This document shows positions 7,643 through 16,595 of a stretch of DNA of 64,000 nt, in pieces. The position numbers were made by a program, and so were the translations under genes. The notes beneath the pieces were generated by a model. That model did not search any database. It saw nothing but the letters and a program-made list of their open reading frames with translations, and had not been told where the DNA came from. The DNA is from Poriferisodalis sp965204195. Its GTDB lineage: Bacteria; Actinomycetota; Acidimicrobiia; Acidimicrobiales; Poriferisodalaceae. Within the stretch, counting starts at the first letter, position 1, and each line of letters starts with the position of its first letter. The stretch covers positions 3,534,001 through 3,598,000 of the forward strand of contig NZ_OZ241975.1 of NCBI RefSeq assembly GCF_965204195.1, written 5' to 3'.

Positions 7643-8155
7643 ATGCGCACCCGGTTGGCCACGATGGCCGACGCCGACGCGATCGCCAAGATCTACAACC
7701 GCGAGGTCACCGACGGCACCGCCACCTTCGACATGGTGCCCCGCTCCCCCGCCGAGCAAGCGACCTGGATGCGGGACCACTCGGGTGCTTACCCCTGCAT
7801 CGTGGCGGTGCCAGACAACACCGACGCCGAGGCCAGCGCCACGGTGATGGGCTGGGCCTGCCTGTCGCCATACCGCACCCGCCCCGCGTACTCCACCAGC
7901 GTCGAGGATTCCGTCTACGTGCATCGCGACCACCAGGGGCGCGGCGTGGGCAGCCTGCTGCTCGGCAACTTGGTAGCGCTCGCCGATGAGCACGGCTTTC
8001 ACGCTGTATTCGCCCGGATCGCCGACGCTGGCGCTGCCTCGGTGGCGCTGCACGCCAAACACGGCTTCGAGCTCGTCGGCGTCGAACGAGAAGTCGGCCG
8101 CAAGTTCGGGCGCTGGCTCGACGTGACACTCATGCAGCGCCTGCGCCCCGCCTGA
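7643..8155 (+). CDS. GNAT N-acetyltransferase, phosphinothricin/methionine-sulfoximine type
   Basis: This is a GCN5-type acetyltransferase of about 170 residues. It begins TRLATMADADAIAKIYN, typical of the Pat/MddA family, and has the acetyl-CoA P-loop motif HQGRGVGSLLL followed by ADAGAASVALHAKHGFELVG. These enzymes acetylate small amino-group substrates such as phosphinothricin or methionine derivatives; the true substrate is unknown. The ATG at 7643 starts the conserved domain; an ATG at 7598 in the same frame would add 15 residues. A decayed copy of its 3' half lies about 500 bp downstream. Confidence 0.88.
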   Translation: MRTRLATMADADAIAKIYNREVTDGTATFDMVPRSPAEQATWMRDHSGAYPCIVAVPDNTDAEASATVMGWACLSPYRTRPAYSTSVEDSVYVHRDHQGRGVGSLLLGNLVALADEHGFHAVFARIADAGAASVALHAKHGFELVGVEREVGRKFGRWLDVTLMQRLRPA

Positions 8156-8220
8156 GTCACCCCACGAGTGAGGCCTGCTAGGTACTTTGGGCCAGCTACG
8201 GGCAGCAGAAGGGCGGTCGC

Positions 8221-8517
8221 GTGACTGATCGGGGGAAGTCAACCGGGGCTTCGTGCCACTGGTGCGACGGTCTGATCGTGGAGGCGGAGTTGTCCAATGG
8301 CAGAGCTTGGTACTGGTGTCGAGCTTGCGGAAGCCAGCACGTGTACATCAGCTACACGGACTCGGATTCTGGGCGCGAGATCAGCAAGTTTGTTCCTCTG
8401 TCGCCAGTTCCGCCAGCCGGCCAGTCAACGACGAGAGAGGCAACTGCGCCCGGTCGCGAGGGCCCGTCACCGCCGCAGCGACGCCGAGGAAGACGCTGGT
8501 TACGGCGCTCCGTCTAG
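8221..8517 (+). CDS. Small zinc-ribbon-like protein, unknown function
   Basis: A 98-residue reading frame from a GTG start. The N-terminal half has two CxxC pairs (CHWC about residue 12 and CRAC about residue 33) with aromatic residues around the second, suggesting a zinc ribbon. The C-terminal third is Pro/Arg-rich and low in complexity, so only the first 60 residues look like a folded domain. No family is recognised. The conserved Cys spacing is the only argument that it is real. Confidence 0.4.
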   Translation: MTDRGKSTGASCHWCDGLIVEAELSNGRAWYWCRACGSQHVYISYTDSDSGREISKFVPLSPVPPAGQSTTREATAPGREGPSPPQRRRGRRWLRRSV

Positions 8518-8620
8518 GTGGCAAGCGTCGCGGTGCTGGAACGCGTAGGCAGCACGGCAGTGCCTGAAGATCACCCACACCGAAACAACAGAAACACTCA
8601 CGAGCTTCAAAGGCTCCACC

Positions 8621-8815
8621 TAGGTGCATCGCGGCCAGCAACGGCGCTGTGTCGAGAACCTCAGTGGGCTAACGAACTAGCTCCGGTTCCATGCAGTCCG
8701 GTCCACGCTGCTGACGCGGGTGCAGCGCCAGTTGCGTCCCATGCCAAACACGGCCTCGAGCCCTCGTGTGCCGCGAGAAGCGGGGCGCAAGTCAGAACGC
8801 TGACTCGACACTGAG
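8621..8815 (+). pseudogene. Decayed partial copy of the upstream GNAT gene
   Basis: This stretch aligns to the 3' half of the acetyltransferase at 7643-8155. GTGCATCGCGgCCAgCA mirrors GTGCATCGCGaCCAcCA, and after a gap ADAGAAPVASHAKHGLE mirrors ADAGAASVALHAKHGFE. Stops and frame changes break it up, and its start is missing. It is best read as the remnant of a tandem duplication. The remaining sequence from 8518 to the ATPase gene at 8920 shows no other gene. Confidence 0.7.
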
Positions 8816-8919
8816 CCGTTACAACTCCTGTGCCACCGGTAACCTCGGCACAGAGTTCGCTGGCACGGGGTGAACCGCAGTCGAGCAACCAGTAGACAAG
8901 GCCACACAGAGGAGCCAGC

Positions 8920-10455
8920 ATGAGCAGTGCATCGCTCCAACTCGTGGTCGACCAGTTGGGACCGGTCGGCCACGGCAAGGTCACGATTCGTCCGCTGACG
9001 GTCCTCATCGGCCGCAACAACACCGGCAAGACGTACGTATCACAGGCCCTCTACGCCTGCCGTCAAGCGCTCAGCAATGTGCTTCCAAGAACTTCCGAAT
9101 CCCTCCGTAGTGAGGTTCGTGATGGGCTGCTGGCGATTGCCCGTGAGCAAATCGGTTCATCCTCTAACGATGGTCGAGACGGGGTGGTACTTCCCGAATC
9201 GGTGCGTGGTTACCTTTCGCGATTGATCTCCGAGACGCTTGAGGACGCTGGGCGTGCGCTTCAGGACAGACTGAAAGCGACGTTCGGAATCGAGGAACTT
9301 GTCGGTATTGCTACCTGGGGCGATGACCCGCAACTCCGCCTCGAGATGCGGCATGACCGGGCCTTGCCAAACGGGGACGAATGCCTCTTCGGTACTGCCG
9401 GGTCCACCGCTTCGATCAACCCAGAACTTGGCCTCCTTGATCTCGATTGGGTCGAGCCTGACATCGCCCTGCAACGTGCATTCCACCGCCGATTGCTGCT
9501 ACAGCAGATGCAGCAGCAGCTGTTCAGCGAGGAGTTGAGCGGCGATGATCGTGATGAGCGGTTCGGCGAGTTCGCTTGGCGGCTCGGAGGCAGCTATTGG
9601 GGCAGCTTCCTTGAACACATTCAGATGGATGGCCAAACGCACTACTTGCCCGCAGGCAGATCCGGGCTACTCAACGCGTGGACGGATGTGGTCAAGTTGC
9701 GCATCCAACTCGAACGCGAGCGATTCGGCCTGCCTACTTTCGTCGATCCTTCCCTCGACGGCGTCGCGCTGGATTTCATAGCTTCGCTCGCAGATGTGAT
9801 GGGTCGTCAGTTGCGGCGTCGCCGCAGGCCAGCCAACCCGTTCGGCGCGGACGAATCCCCAGATGCGTCAGCGCTCGATGCGGCGAAGGCACTGCTCGAG
9901 GAGGTCATGGAGGGCAAGATCATCGTCGAGCCCGACGCGGACCTTGTGCCCACGCTCGCCTACGAGCAACACGGGCACCGCATCTCGATTCGTCACGCTT
10001 CTTCCATGGTCGCCGACCTTGCGCCGCTGTCAATCTGGATGGAACGACTGCTTGCTCCGGGTGACATGCTGATCGTGGATGAGCCTGAGTCGCACCTGCA
10101 CCCGGAAGCGATCCGGCTAGTTGCGCGCGTTCTCGTGCGCTTAGCGAACGCAGGCGTGCGCGTCGTATGCGCGACTCACAGTTCCGTCCTGCTGCACGAG
10201 ATCTCAAATGCGATTCTGCGCCAGGAGACAAGCGTACGCGCCGCCGCCGACCGCGCCGCCGGCTACCTGCAAGACGATTGCCTTAGATCGGAGGATGTAG
10301 CCGTGCATCGTTTTGACCGCAGCGCTCCAGGCGCGCTGGTCAAGGTAGACCGGGTGAAGATCGATCCTCTGTGGGGCATACCCGAAGACGAATTCGTCAA
10401 GGTTGCGCAAGACCTCGCCGACGATTCCGCTCGCTTGGTCGGTCAGCTCGATTGA
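8920..10455 (+). CDS. OLD/SMC-like AAA ATPase (AAA_21 type), ATPase half of a two-gene module
   Basis: A 511-residue ABC-class ATPase. Walker A is GRNNTGKT (31-38). A long helical middle part (about 60-330) is rich in Arg, Gln and Leu. A region resembling the signature segment follows (HASSMVADLAPL). Walker B is MLIVDEPESHLHPE (about 383-396), and the switch His lies in CATHSSVLLHEI. This layout matches OLD-family and related ATPases but there is no TOPRIM nuclease domain at the C-terminus. AGGAGccagc precedes the ATG. The stop codon overlaps the start of a small nuclease-like gene (TTGA), so the two are made together. Comparable ATPase-nuclease pairs (for example Septu, Gabija) are anti-phage systems; function here is inferred. 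Confidence 0.85.
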   Translation: MSSASLQLVVDQLGPVGHGKVTIRPLTVLIGRNNTGKTYVSQALYACRQALSNVLPRTSESLRSEVRDGLLAIAREQIGSSSNDGRDGVVLPESVRGYLSRLISETLEDAGRALQDRLKATFGIEELVGIATWGDDPQLRLEMRHDRALPNGDECLFGTAGSTASINPELGLLDLDWVEPDIALQRAFHRRLLLQQMQQQLFSEELSGDDRDERFGEFAWRLGGSYWGSFLEHIQMDGQTHYLPAGRSGLLNAWTDVVKLRIQLERERFGLPTFVDPSLDGVALDFIASLADVMGRQLRRRRRPANPFGADESPDASALDAAKALLEEVMEGKIIVEPDADLVPTLAYEQHGHRISIRHASSMVADLAPLSIWMERLLAPGDMLIVDEPESHLHPEAIRLVARVLVRLANAGVRVVCATHSSVLLHEISNAILRQETSVRAAADRAAGYLQDDCLRSEDVAVHRFDRSAPGALVKVDRVKIDPLWGIPEDEFVKVAQDLADDSARLVGQLD

Positions 10456-10922
10456 GCGAAAAAACCAACATCGTCAAGCTGCACACTGAGTGCGGGTGCA
10501 TCGTGCGAGTCGCGGATGCCCAGGCTTCTGAATCAGTACGGCTGAGCCATAACAGATGCCGACTCGTAGTCCGCGGCGCTCTCTTGGTCGTCGATTGCGA
10601 CAGCTGCACAGCCTTCGGGCCAAGCGACACCAAACCGGACCTGCTCGTTCTGCGGCGCACCCCAAGCGGCTTGGAATGGCTCGTCGTCGAGATCAAGCAG
10701 GTCATGGACAGCGGCGCTCGGCATCAGGTGCAGGCCGGAATCGATCGGCTGCACGAGAGCGCGATGTTCGAGCCCACCCGGGGTGCCTCGTGCACAGGTC
10801 TCTTCGCCAGCAGGAAGGCCAACCGGACAGCCGACGTTGAAGCATTGCGCAGACCATTCAAGAGCGGGGCTCGCAGAATCGAAGCTCGGGTAGTGCGTTG
10901 CGGCAGCGGGCAAGAGCTATAG
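10452..10922 (+). CDS. PD-(D/E)XK nuclease-like small protein coupled to the ATPase
   Basis: A 156-residue protein from a TTG overlapping the ATPase stop. It has a nuclease-fold signature: KPDLLVL with Asp63, followed 17 residues later by Glu80-Ile-Lys82 in WLVVEIKQ, then a Gln-containing helix (RHQVQAGIDRL) as in RecB/Cas4-like enzymes. The N-terminal 55 residues carry Cys residues (CGC at 14-16, C36, C49, C52) that could bind metal. No named family is recognised. The start was chosen for coupling and because no ATG precedes the conserved part; a further upstream ATG inside the ATPase gene is unlikely. Confidence 0.7.
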   Translation: MSEKTNIVKLHTECGCIVRVADAQASESVRLSHNRCRLVVRGALLVVDCDSCTAFGPSDTKPDLLVLRRTPSGLEWLVVEIKQVMDSGARHQVQAGIDRLHESAMFEPTRGASCTGLFASRKANRTADVEALRRPFKSGARRIEARVVRCGSGQEL

Positions 10923-11016
10923 GCGACACTGGCGATATTTTCGACGACTACGCGTGACCTAGACAGCGGACCGAGTCTCTGCAAAGCGTTGACAACACGA
11001 GGTCGCTGGCGGCGAT

Positions 11017-11931
11017 CTAGAAGTGCCAGGGAAACTGCTCGTATTCGGGATCGCGCTTTTCCAGGAAGGCGTCGCGGCCTTCAGCGGCTTCGTCGGTGCC
11101 ATAGGCCAAGCGGGTGGCCTCGCCGGCGAACACCTGCTGGCCCACAAGGCCGTCGTCGATCAGGTTGAACGCGAACTTGGCCATGCGCTGTGCCGTCGGC
11201 GATCGGGAGACGATCTCCCCAGCCCATTCCAGCGCCACCGACTCCAGCTCGGCGTGGGGCACCACGGCGTTCACATCGCCCATCTCGAAGCGTTCTTGCG
11301 CGGTGTAGGTGCGGCCGAGGAAGAAGATCTCGCGGGCCTTCTTCTGGCCGATCTGACGGGCCAAGTAGGCCGATCCGAAACCGCCGTCGAAGCTGGCCAC
11401 ATTGGTGTCGGTCTGGCGGAAGCGAGCGTGCTCCGCCGAGGCGATCGTCAGGTCGCACACCACGTGCAGGCTGTGACCGCCTCCGGCCGCCCAGCCGTTC
11501 GCCACGCAAACCACCACCTTGGGCATCATGCGGATCAACCGCTGGCACTCGAGGATGTGCAGGCGCCCGGTGCGGGCCGGGTCGATGTCGGCCGCGGTCT
11601 CGCCGTCGGCGTAGCGGTAGCCGTCCTTGCCCCGGATGCGCTGGTCGCCGCCCGAACAGAACGCCCAGCCACCGTCGGCGGGTGCGGGGCCGTTGCCGGT
11701 GAGCAGGATGCATCCCACGTCGGGGGTCATGCGGGCGTGGTCCAACGCCCGGTACAGCTCGTCGACGGTGTGCGGGCGGAAGGCGTTGCGCACATCGGGC
11801 CGGTCGAACGCGATGCGAACCGTGCCGTGCTCGTTGCTGCGGTGATACGTGATGTCGGTGAAGTCGAACCCGTCGATGTCGCTCCAGCGAGACGGGTCGA
11901 AGATGTCCGAGACGTGCGGCAAGAACGGCAT
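11017..11931 (-). CDS. menB: 1,4-dihydroxy-2-naphthoyl-CoA synthase
   Basis: MenB closes the second ring of the naphthoquinone in menaquinone synthesis. The protein is 304 residues, a crotonase-fold enzyme. The long N-terminal region FDPSRWSDIDGFDFTDITYH is typical of actinobacterial MenB. The oxyanion-hole segment ANGWAAGGGHSLHVVCDL and the family signature NVASFDGGFGSAYLARQIGQ are intact. The ATG at 11931 has GGAG upstream. It stands alone, divergent from the LLM oxidoreductase; no other men gene is in the window. Confidence 0.95.
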   Translation of the reverse strand: MPFLPHVSDIFDPSRWSDIDGFDFTDITYHRSNEHGTVRIAFDRPDVRNAFRPHTVDELYRALDHARMTPDVGCILLTGNGPAPADGGWAFCSGGDQRIRGKDGYRYADGETAADIDPARTGRLHILECQRLIRMMPKVVVCVANGWAAGGGHSLHVVCDLTIASAEHARFRQTDTNVASFDGGFGSAYLARQIGQKKAREIFFLGRTYTAQERFEMGDVNAVVPHAELESVALEWAGEIVSRSPTAQRMAKFAFNLIDDGLVGQQVFAGEATRLAYGTDEAAEGRDAFLEKRDPEYEQFPWHF

Positions 11932-12137
11932 GGGTGCTCCGAGACCTGTGGTTTGGGGGCACGGTATTGGATCGAGGCGCCGCACCGGTTGCCACGGGCA
12001 CGTGGCTGAGCCAGCGACGCTGACTGACGGGCGCGACCGCTGCGCTTCGTCGGATGACGACCGGAGGTGCGTGCGAGACTGCGGGCCGATCATCGGGCAC
12101 CGTCCACGACTCAGGTGCTCACCGAAGGGACAGCGAC

Positions 12138-13016
12138 ATGAAGTTTGGGCTCAGGTATTGCAACACCGGCAAGTTCGCGATGGACACAGCGCTTGCGACC
12201 GAGTTGGTGCAGGCGGGCGAGGCGGCCGGCTTCGAGTCGGCATGGACGGTGGAGCACACGGTCATCCCGTCGGGCTACCAGTCGCAGTACCCCTACAGCC
12301 CCGACGGCAAGATGGCCGGCGGCGTGGAGGACCTGTTGCTGCCCGACCCGCTGATGTGGATGGCCTACATGGTGGGCGTCACGTCCACCATCAACTTCGG
12401 CACCGGCATCCTGATCGTGCCCCAGCACAGCCCGGTGGTGTGTGCCAAGCAGATCGCCACGCTCGACCACATGTCCGGCGGACGGGTGCTGCTGGGCATC
12501 GGAGTGGGCTGGATGCGCGAGGAGTTCGAGGCCATCGGGGTCGGCGATCACTTCGACGACCGCGGTCCCCGCACCGACGAGTACGTGGCCGCGATGCGCG
12601 AACTGTGGTCGGCCGACCGGCCGACGTTCCACGGCGAATTCGTGAACTTCGATGCGGCGTATTGCCGGCCGCAGCCGGTGAACGGCTCGGTGCCAATCAT
12701 CGTGGGCGGCGACTCCAAGGTTGCCGCCCGCCGAGCCGGGCGGCTGGGCGATGGCTACTTCCCTGCCCGTGGCGCGCCGTGGGACCTCATCGACCTGGCC
12801 CGCCAGACCGCCGCCGAGCACGGCCGCGATCCCGACGCACTGGAGATCACCGTGCAGTTGCCCAACGACCTCGACGAGATTCCGGAGTTGGCCCACCGCG
12901 GCGTCAGCCGGATCGCCGTGCCGGTGTCACCGATGGCCGGTCTGCAGACCGTCATCTCCACGCCCGACGACGCCAGCGCCTGGGCCGAAACCATCGAGCG
13001 CTTCGCCGACCTCTAG
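12138..13016 (+). CDS. LLM-class F420-dependent oxidoreductase
   Basis: This 292-residue protein has the bacterial luciferase-like TIM barrel: MKFGLRYCNTGKF at the start, SAWTVEHTVIPSGY (about 35-48), and GGRVLLGIGVGWMREEFEAI (about 115-134). That last motif is typical of actinobacterial F420-dependent reductases (TIGR03619 style). The substrate is not predictable. GAAGGGA lies 7 nt upstream of the ATG. The last four bases CTAG hold both its stop and that of the convergent rhodanese gene. Confidence 0.9.
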   Translation: MKFGLRYCNTGKFAMDTALATELVQAGEAAGFESAWTVEHTVIPSGYQSQYPYSPDGKMAGGVEDLLLPDPLMWMAYMVGVTSTINFGTGILIVPQHSPVVCAKQIATLDHMSGGRVLLGIGVGWMREEFEAIGVGDHFDDRGPRTDEYVAAMRELWSADRPTFHGEFVNFDAAYCRPQPVNGSVPIIVGGDSKVAARRAGRLGDGYFPARGAPWDLIDLARQTAAEHGRDPDALEITVQLPNDLDEIPELAHRGVSRIAVPVSPMAGLQTVISTPDDASAWAETIERFADL

Positions 13017-14281
13017 CAGAAACGGAATTCGACCAGGTCGTCGCGGGCGTACTGGTCGGGCAGAGCGACCTCCCAGACCAGGTAGGCCTCCATCGCGGCG
13101 CGTGCCACCTCAGCGTCGGTGGGGTCGTAGGGCAGTGGCGGCTGGCGTGAACGGATCGCGGCTGCGGTCTCGTCGCTGGCACTCTCGAGGAGCGCGGCAT
13201 CGTCGAGCCAAGAGGATTCCAGCACGCAGGCATCCCAGCCCATCTGGATGAGCCACGAGGCCGTCATGCTGGCGCCGATGCCGTCGCCGTCGGCCAGCAC
13301 GACCCGGGCCCCGCGGGTCACCAGATACTCGTCGGTGGCCTGCACGAGCTGACCCCCGGGAGCGCCAGTGGCCTCGCGCAAGTGCCCAGCGGCGAACTCT
13401 TCCGGCGTGCGCACGTCCATGAAGTAGGTGGTACGCGTGGCATCGGCCAGCCACTCGTCGAGGTGGGCACGGTCGACCGTCCGAACCCCGCAGCGCTCAG
13501 CCACCGCCTGCGCGGCCGCCGTGGCATAGGCCCGTCCGGTCTCGCTCGGTTCGGGGGCCATGTCGTCGCGGCCATGCTCCAGCTCAAGGCCGGCCAGCTC
13601 CCAGCCCATCGTGCCGTCCTTCAGTGCGAAGACGGCGTTGGGCAGTCCGGCCGAGCGGAGCGACTGCGCGCCCATGATGCTGCGGGTCCGCCCGGCGCAA
13701 TTCACCACCACCGTGGTGCTGTCGTCGACGAGGTCACCCACCCGGCGCACCAGCTCACCACCGGGGCACGACCGGCCGGTCGGGATGCTCATGCGGTTGA
13801 ACTCCCGGCGGGTGCGCGAGTCCACCACGACCAAGTCCCGACCGTCGGCCAGCCAGCCCGCCAGCTCGGTCGCAGTCACGTGCGGTGTGTCGAAGTGCTC
13901 CTCGACCAGCTCGCCGAACAGCTTGGAGGGCACGTTGATGCCCGAGTACAGCTCGCCGCCCGCGGTCGCCCACGCATCGATGCCGCCGTCGAGCGCCGCC
14001 GTGTCGCTATAGCCCAAGACGGTGAGCTCCAAGGCAACGGCTGCGGCCTCTCCCCCACCGTCGTCGCACACCACCACCGGCGTGTCCAGCCGGGGGATGC
14101 GTGACGCCACTTCGAGGCCCACATGGCTCGGCGGCAGGTTCGCGGCGTACAGCAGATGGCGCTGGGTGAACTCGGTGGGCTCGCGGGCATCCACCACCGC
14201 CAACTCGGTGCCGTCGCCGCGCAGCAGTCCGCGGTGCAGCTCCATCAGCTCGGCAACTGTGATCGTGCGGACGTCAGCCAT
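13013..14281 (-). CDS. Triple-rhodanese-domain sulfurtransferase
   Basis: The protein has 422 residues and three rhodanese-like repeats (about 8-115, 125-240 and 265-375). Rhodaneses move sulfane sulfur from thiosulfate or persulfides to acceptors such as cyanide or glutathione. Domain 2 holds a full active-site loop NCAGRTRS with Cys195. Domain 1 has a Cys (72) in a degenerate loop. Domain 3 has Asp where the catalytic Cys would be (LADGDGIG), so it is probably structural. AAGGA lies 6 nt before the ATG at 14281. It follows a thiol-dioxygenase-like gene on the same strand, which suggests organosulfur handling. Confidence 0.88.
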   Translation of the reverse strand: MADVRTITVAELMELHRGLLRGDGTELAVVDAREPTEFTQRHLLYAANLPPSHVGLEVASRIPRLDTPVVVCDDGGGEAAAVALELTVLGYSDTAALDGGIDAWATAGGELYSGINVPSKLFGELVEEHFDTPHVTATELAGWLADGRDLVVVDSRTRREFNRMSIPTGRSCPGGELVRRVGDLVDDSTTVVVNCAGRTRSIMGAQSLRSAGLPNAVFALKDGTMGWELAGLELEHGRDDMAPEPSETGRAYATAAAQAVAERCGVRTVDRAHLDEWLADATRTTYFMDVRTPEEFAAGHLREATGAPGGQLVQATDEYLVTRGARVVLADGDGIGASMTASWLIQMGWDACVLESSWLDDAALLESASDETAAAIRSRQPPLPYDPTDAEVARAAMEAYLVWEVALPDQYARDDLVEFRFC

Positions 14282-14379
14282 CACTCTTCCTTCGCATCCG
14301 CGGCACCCCGCACCGGGGGCGACTCGGCCAACAGCCGTCGCCTAGCGAACGCGCCGCCACCCGATCGCGTCCTCGTGGC

Positions 14380-15012
14380 TCAGGCAGCGGCCGTCGCTGG
14401 ATAGCCCGGGCGGGCCTCGACGATGCTGCTCGAGTCGGCGAAGACCCGCCACTCGCCTTCTTCGGCGTTCCAGTAACGGCGACCTGTCATGTTCTCCATC
14501 GCCAGGCCGTAGCAGTGGAAGTTGGTGGAGGCGCCGTCGATGTGGATCGAGTGCACGTCGTGCCCCAGCATCGCGACGCCGGTGCCGCGCTCGACCAGGG
14601 TCTCTCGCTCGACGCGCGGCTCGCCTTCGCCTGCACAGCGGTCGTAGAAGCGGTTCAGCTCCTGGCCGCGCATGCCCACGATGACCGCCCAGGTGAGGTG
14701 CTCATGCGGCGGCGCCGACGTGCCCTCGGCGACGCTCTGGACATACAGCGCCAGCGTGCCGTCGTCGTTCTGCGCGAGCCGGTAGTTGTGCGAGCCGCGC
14801 TCGCCGTCGGGGGCCGGGAAATCCTCCGGCGGGAACAGGTGCTCGTGGGTTGCCAGTTCCAACAGACGTTCCTTGATGCGGGCGATGCCGGCCCGGTCGA
14901 TGCCGCCGTGCTCGCGGCCATGCGCATCGATCTTGGCGATGTCCTCCATCGCGTCCGCGACCGCTGCGGCCCGTTCTGCAGCCCTGTTCTCCGCGACGTC
15001 AGATGCACTCAT
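14380..15012 (-). CDS. Cupin thiol dioxygenase (cysteine/3-mercaptopropionate dioxygenase-like)
   Basis: This 210-residue cupin has ligand motifs PPHEHLTW (His103, His105) and GHDVHSIHI (His154), matching the three-His iron site of cysteine dioxygenase-type enzymes, plus the C-terminal FHCYG strand. Such enzymes oxidise a thiol to a sulfinate with O2. The exact thiol is unknown. It lies 12 bp downstream of the glutamine-synthetase-like gene and upstream of the rhodanese, all in one direction, so the three are probably one operon. Confidence 0.8.
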   Translation of the reverse strand: MSASDVAENRAAERAAAVADAMEDIAKIDAHGREHGGIDRAGIARIKERLLELATHEHLFPPEDFPAPDGERGSHNYRLAQNDDGTLALYVQSVAEGTSAPPHEHLTWAVIVGMRGQELNRFYDRCAGEGEPRVERETLVERGTGVAMLGHDVHSIHIDGASTNFHCYGLAMENMTGRRYWNAEEGEWRVFADSSSIVEARPGYPATAAA

Positions 15013-15024
15013 GGGCTCATCCTC

Positions 15025-16404
15025 TCAGAACAGGGTGAGGTACTGGTCGACCTCGCCGGCGGTGACGACGCTGTGATGTGCCAGGAATTCTGCCTTCTTG
15101 GTTTGTACGAAGTAGTCGCGGTAAGGGCCCTCGGCGGTGTCACCCAGCCCGGCCCCAAGCACCTCGGAGGTCGCCATCTCCTCGGCTGCGTGCAGCAGCG
15201 TGGGCGGCAGCACCGCAATCCCTTTCGCCGCCACCTCGTCGGCAGACATGGCGTGCAGGTTGTCCGTATTGGGCTCGCCGGGATCGATGTCGTTGTCGAT
15301 GCCGTCGAGTCCGCAGGCCAGGTACGCAGCGAACATCAGGTACGGGTTGGCGGCCCCGTCGCCCAGGCGGATCTCGATCCGGTCGGGCTCGGGGATGCGG
15401 ATCATCTGGGTGCGGTTGTTGCCGCCGTAGGCGGCATATGCCGGTGCCCACGTGGCTCCGGAGGTGGGTGCGCCCACACCCATGCGCTTGTAGGAGTTGA
15501 CGATCGGGCACACCACGGCCACCAGCGAGCGGGCGTGACGCAGCAGCCCGCCCACGAACTTGTACGCCATGTCGCTCAGGCCCAGGCCCTTGGTGTCGGC
15601 GCCTCCGGCGGTGCCGCCGATGAACAGCGGATCGTCGGTGTCAGCAGTCCACAGGCTCAGGTGGGTGTGCAGCCCGTTGCCGGTCTTGTCGGCGAATGGC
15701 TTGGGCATGAATGTGGCGTAGCGGCCGTCACGCTGGGCCAGGGTGTGCACCATCAGGCGGAACAGGATCAGCCGGTCGGCAGTGGTGAGGGCGTCTGAGT
15801 ACAGCCAGTTCTGCTCGTACTGGCCGTTGGCGTCCTCGTGATCGTTGGCGTAGTTGCCCCAGCCCATGGCGTCGAGGTTCTTCGACACCGCTTCGAGGTG
15901 CGGCAGCATCCGGGTGAGGCCGCGGGCGTCGTAGCACGGCAGGGTCAGGTTGTCGCGCTCGTCCGCGACGGCCAGCGAGCCGTCCTCGTTGCGCACCACC
16001 AGCGAGTACTCGGCCTCCACGCCGCACTTGAGCACCAGGTTGCGCTCGGCTGCCGCCTCCAGCGCCTGGCGCAGGATCACTCGCGGCGCATACGGCCACA
16101 ACTCGCCCTCCACGGTGGGATCGCACTGCATGGCAGCCACGTTCGGCTGCCACGGCAGTTGCGTGTACGACGCCGGGTCGGGCAGGGCCAGGATGTCGGG
16201 GCTGGAGGGGTCTTGGCCCATCGGCCCGGCGGCGAAACCGGCGAATCCGGCCCCGTCGCTCATCAGCCCGTCCAGGGCGCTGACCGGCACCAGCTTGGCG
16301 CACGGCTTTCCATGCATCTCCACGAACATGGCGTAGATGAACTCCACGCCGTCGGCCTCGGCCCGGGCTCGGATCTCCTCGGTTGCGTCGGTGACATCGC
16401 TCAT
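15025..16404 (-). CDS. Type III glutamine synthetase-like ligase, probable gamma-glutamylmethylamide synthetase
   Basis: The 459-residue protein is a glutamine-synthetase family ligase of the GlnT/GmaS branch, joining glutamate gamma-carboxyl to ammonia or an amine with ATP. Recognisable elements are ANGQYEQNW, NGLHTHLSLW (ammonia/Mg site) and NRTQMIRIPEPDRIEIRL. GmaS makes gamma-glutamylmethylamide from methylamine in the N-methylglutamate pathway. Divergent mgsABC-type genes 190 bp away favour that role, but a plain GlnT cannot be excluded by eye. The ATG at 16404 has AGGGGGAA upstream. Confidence 0.85.
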   Translation of the reverse strand: MSDVTDATEEIRARAEADGVEFIYAMFVEMHGKPCAKLVPVSALDGLMSDGAGFAGFAAGPMGQDPSSPDILALPDPASYTQLPWQPNVAAMQCDPTVEGELWPYAPRVILRQALEAAAERNLVLKCGVEAEYSLVVRNEDGSLAVADERDNLTLPCYDARGLTRMLPHLEAVSKNLDAMGWGNYANDHEDANGQYEQNWLYSDALTTADRLILFRLMVHTLAQRDGRYATFMPKPFADKTGNGLHTHLSLWTADTDDPLFIGGTAGGADTKGLGLSDMAYKFVGGLLRHARSLVAVVCPIVNSYKRMGVGAPTSGATWAPAYAAYGGNNRTQMIRIPEPDRIEIRLGDGAANPYLMFAAYLACGLDGIDNDIDPGEPNTDNLHAMSADEVAAKGIAVLPPTLLHAAEEMATSEVLGAGLGDTAEGPYRDYFVQTKKAEFLAHHSVVTAGEVDQYLTLF

Positions 16405-16595
16405 GTCGCGTTCCCCCTGGTTCGTCCCCGCTGCGGGTGCCGCGCGTGCGCCAAGCACCTCCGCGCACAGTAGTCAACGGTCCCGAGACTGCGAGCAGTG
16501 CCCGACACGATGCGCCCTGAATTGCAGGGCGACTGGGGCTGGGCGCTACGGTGCGGGCCGGGCGGTTGTCGGATTCGACCACCGGGGGGAACACC

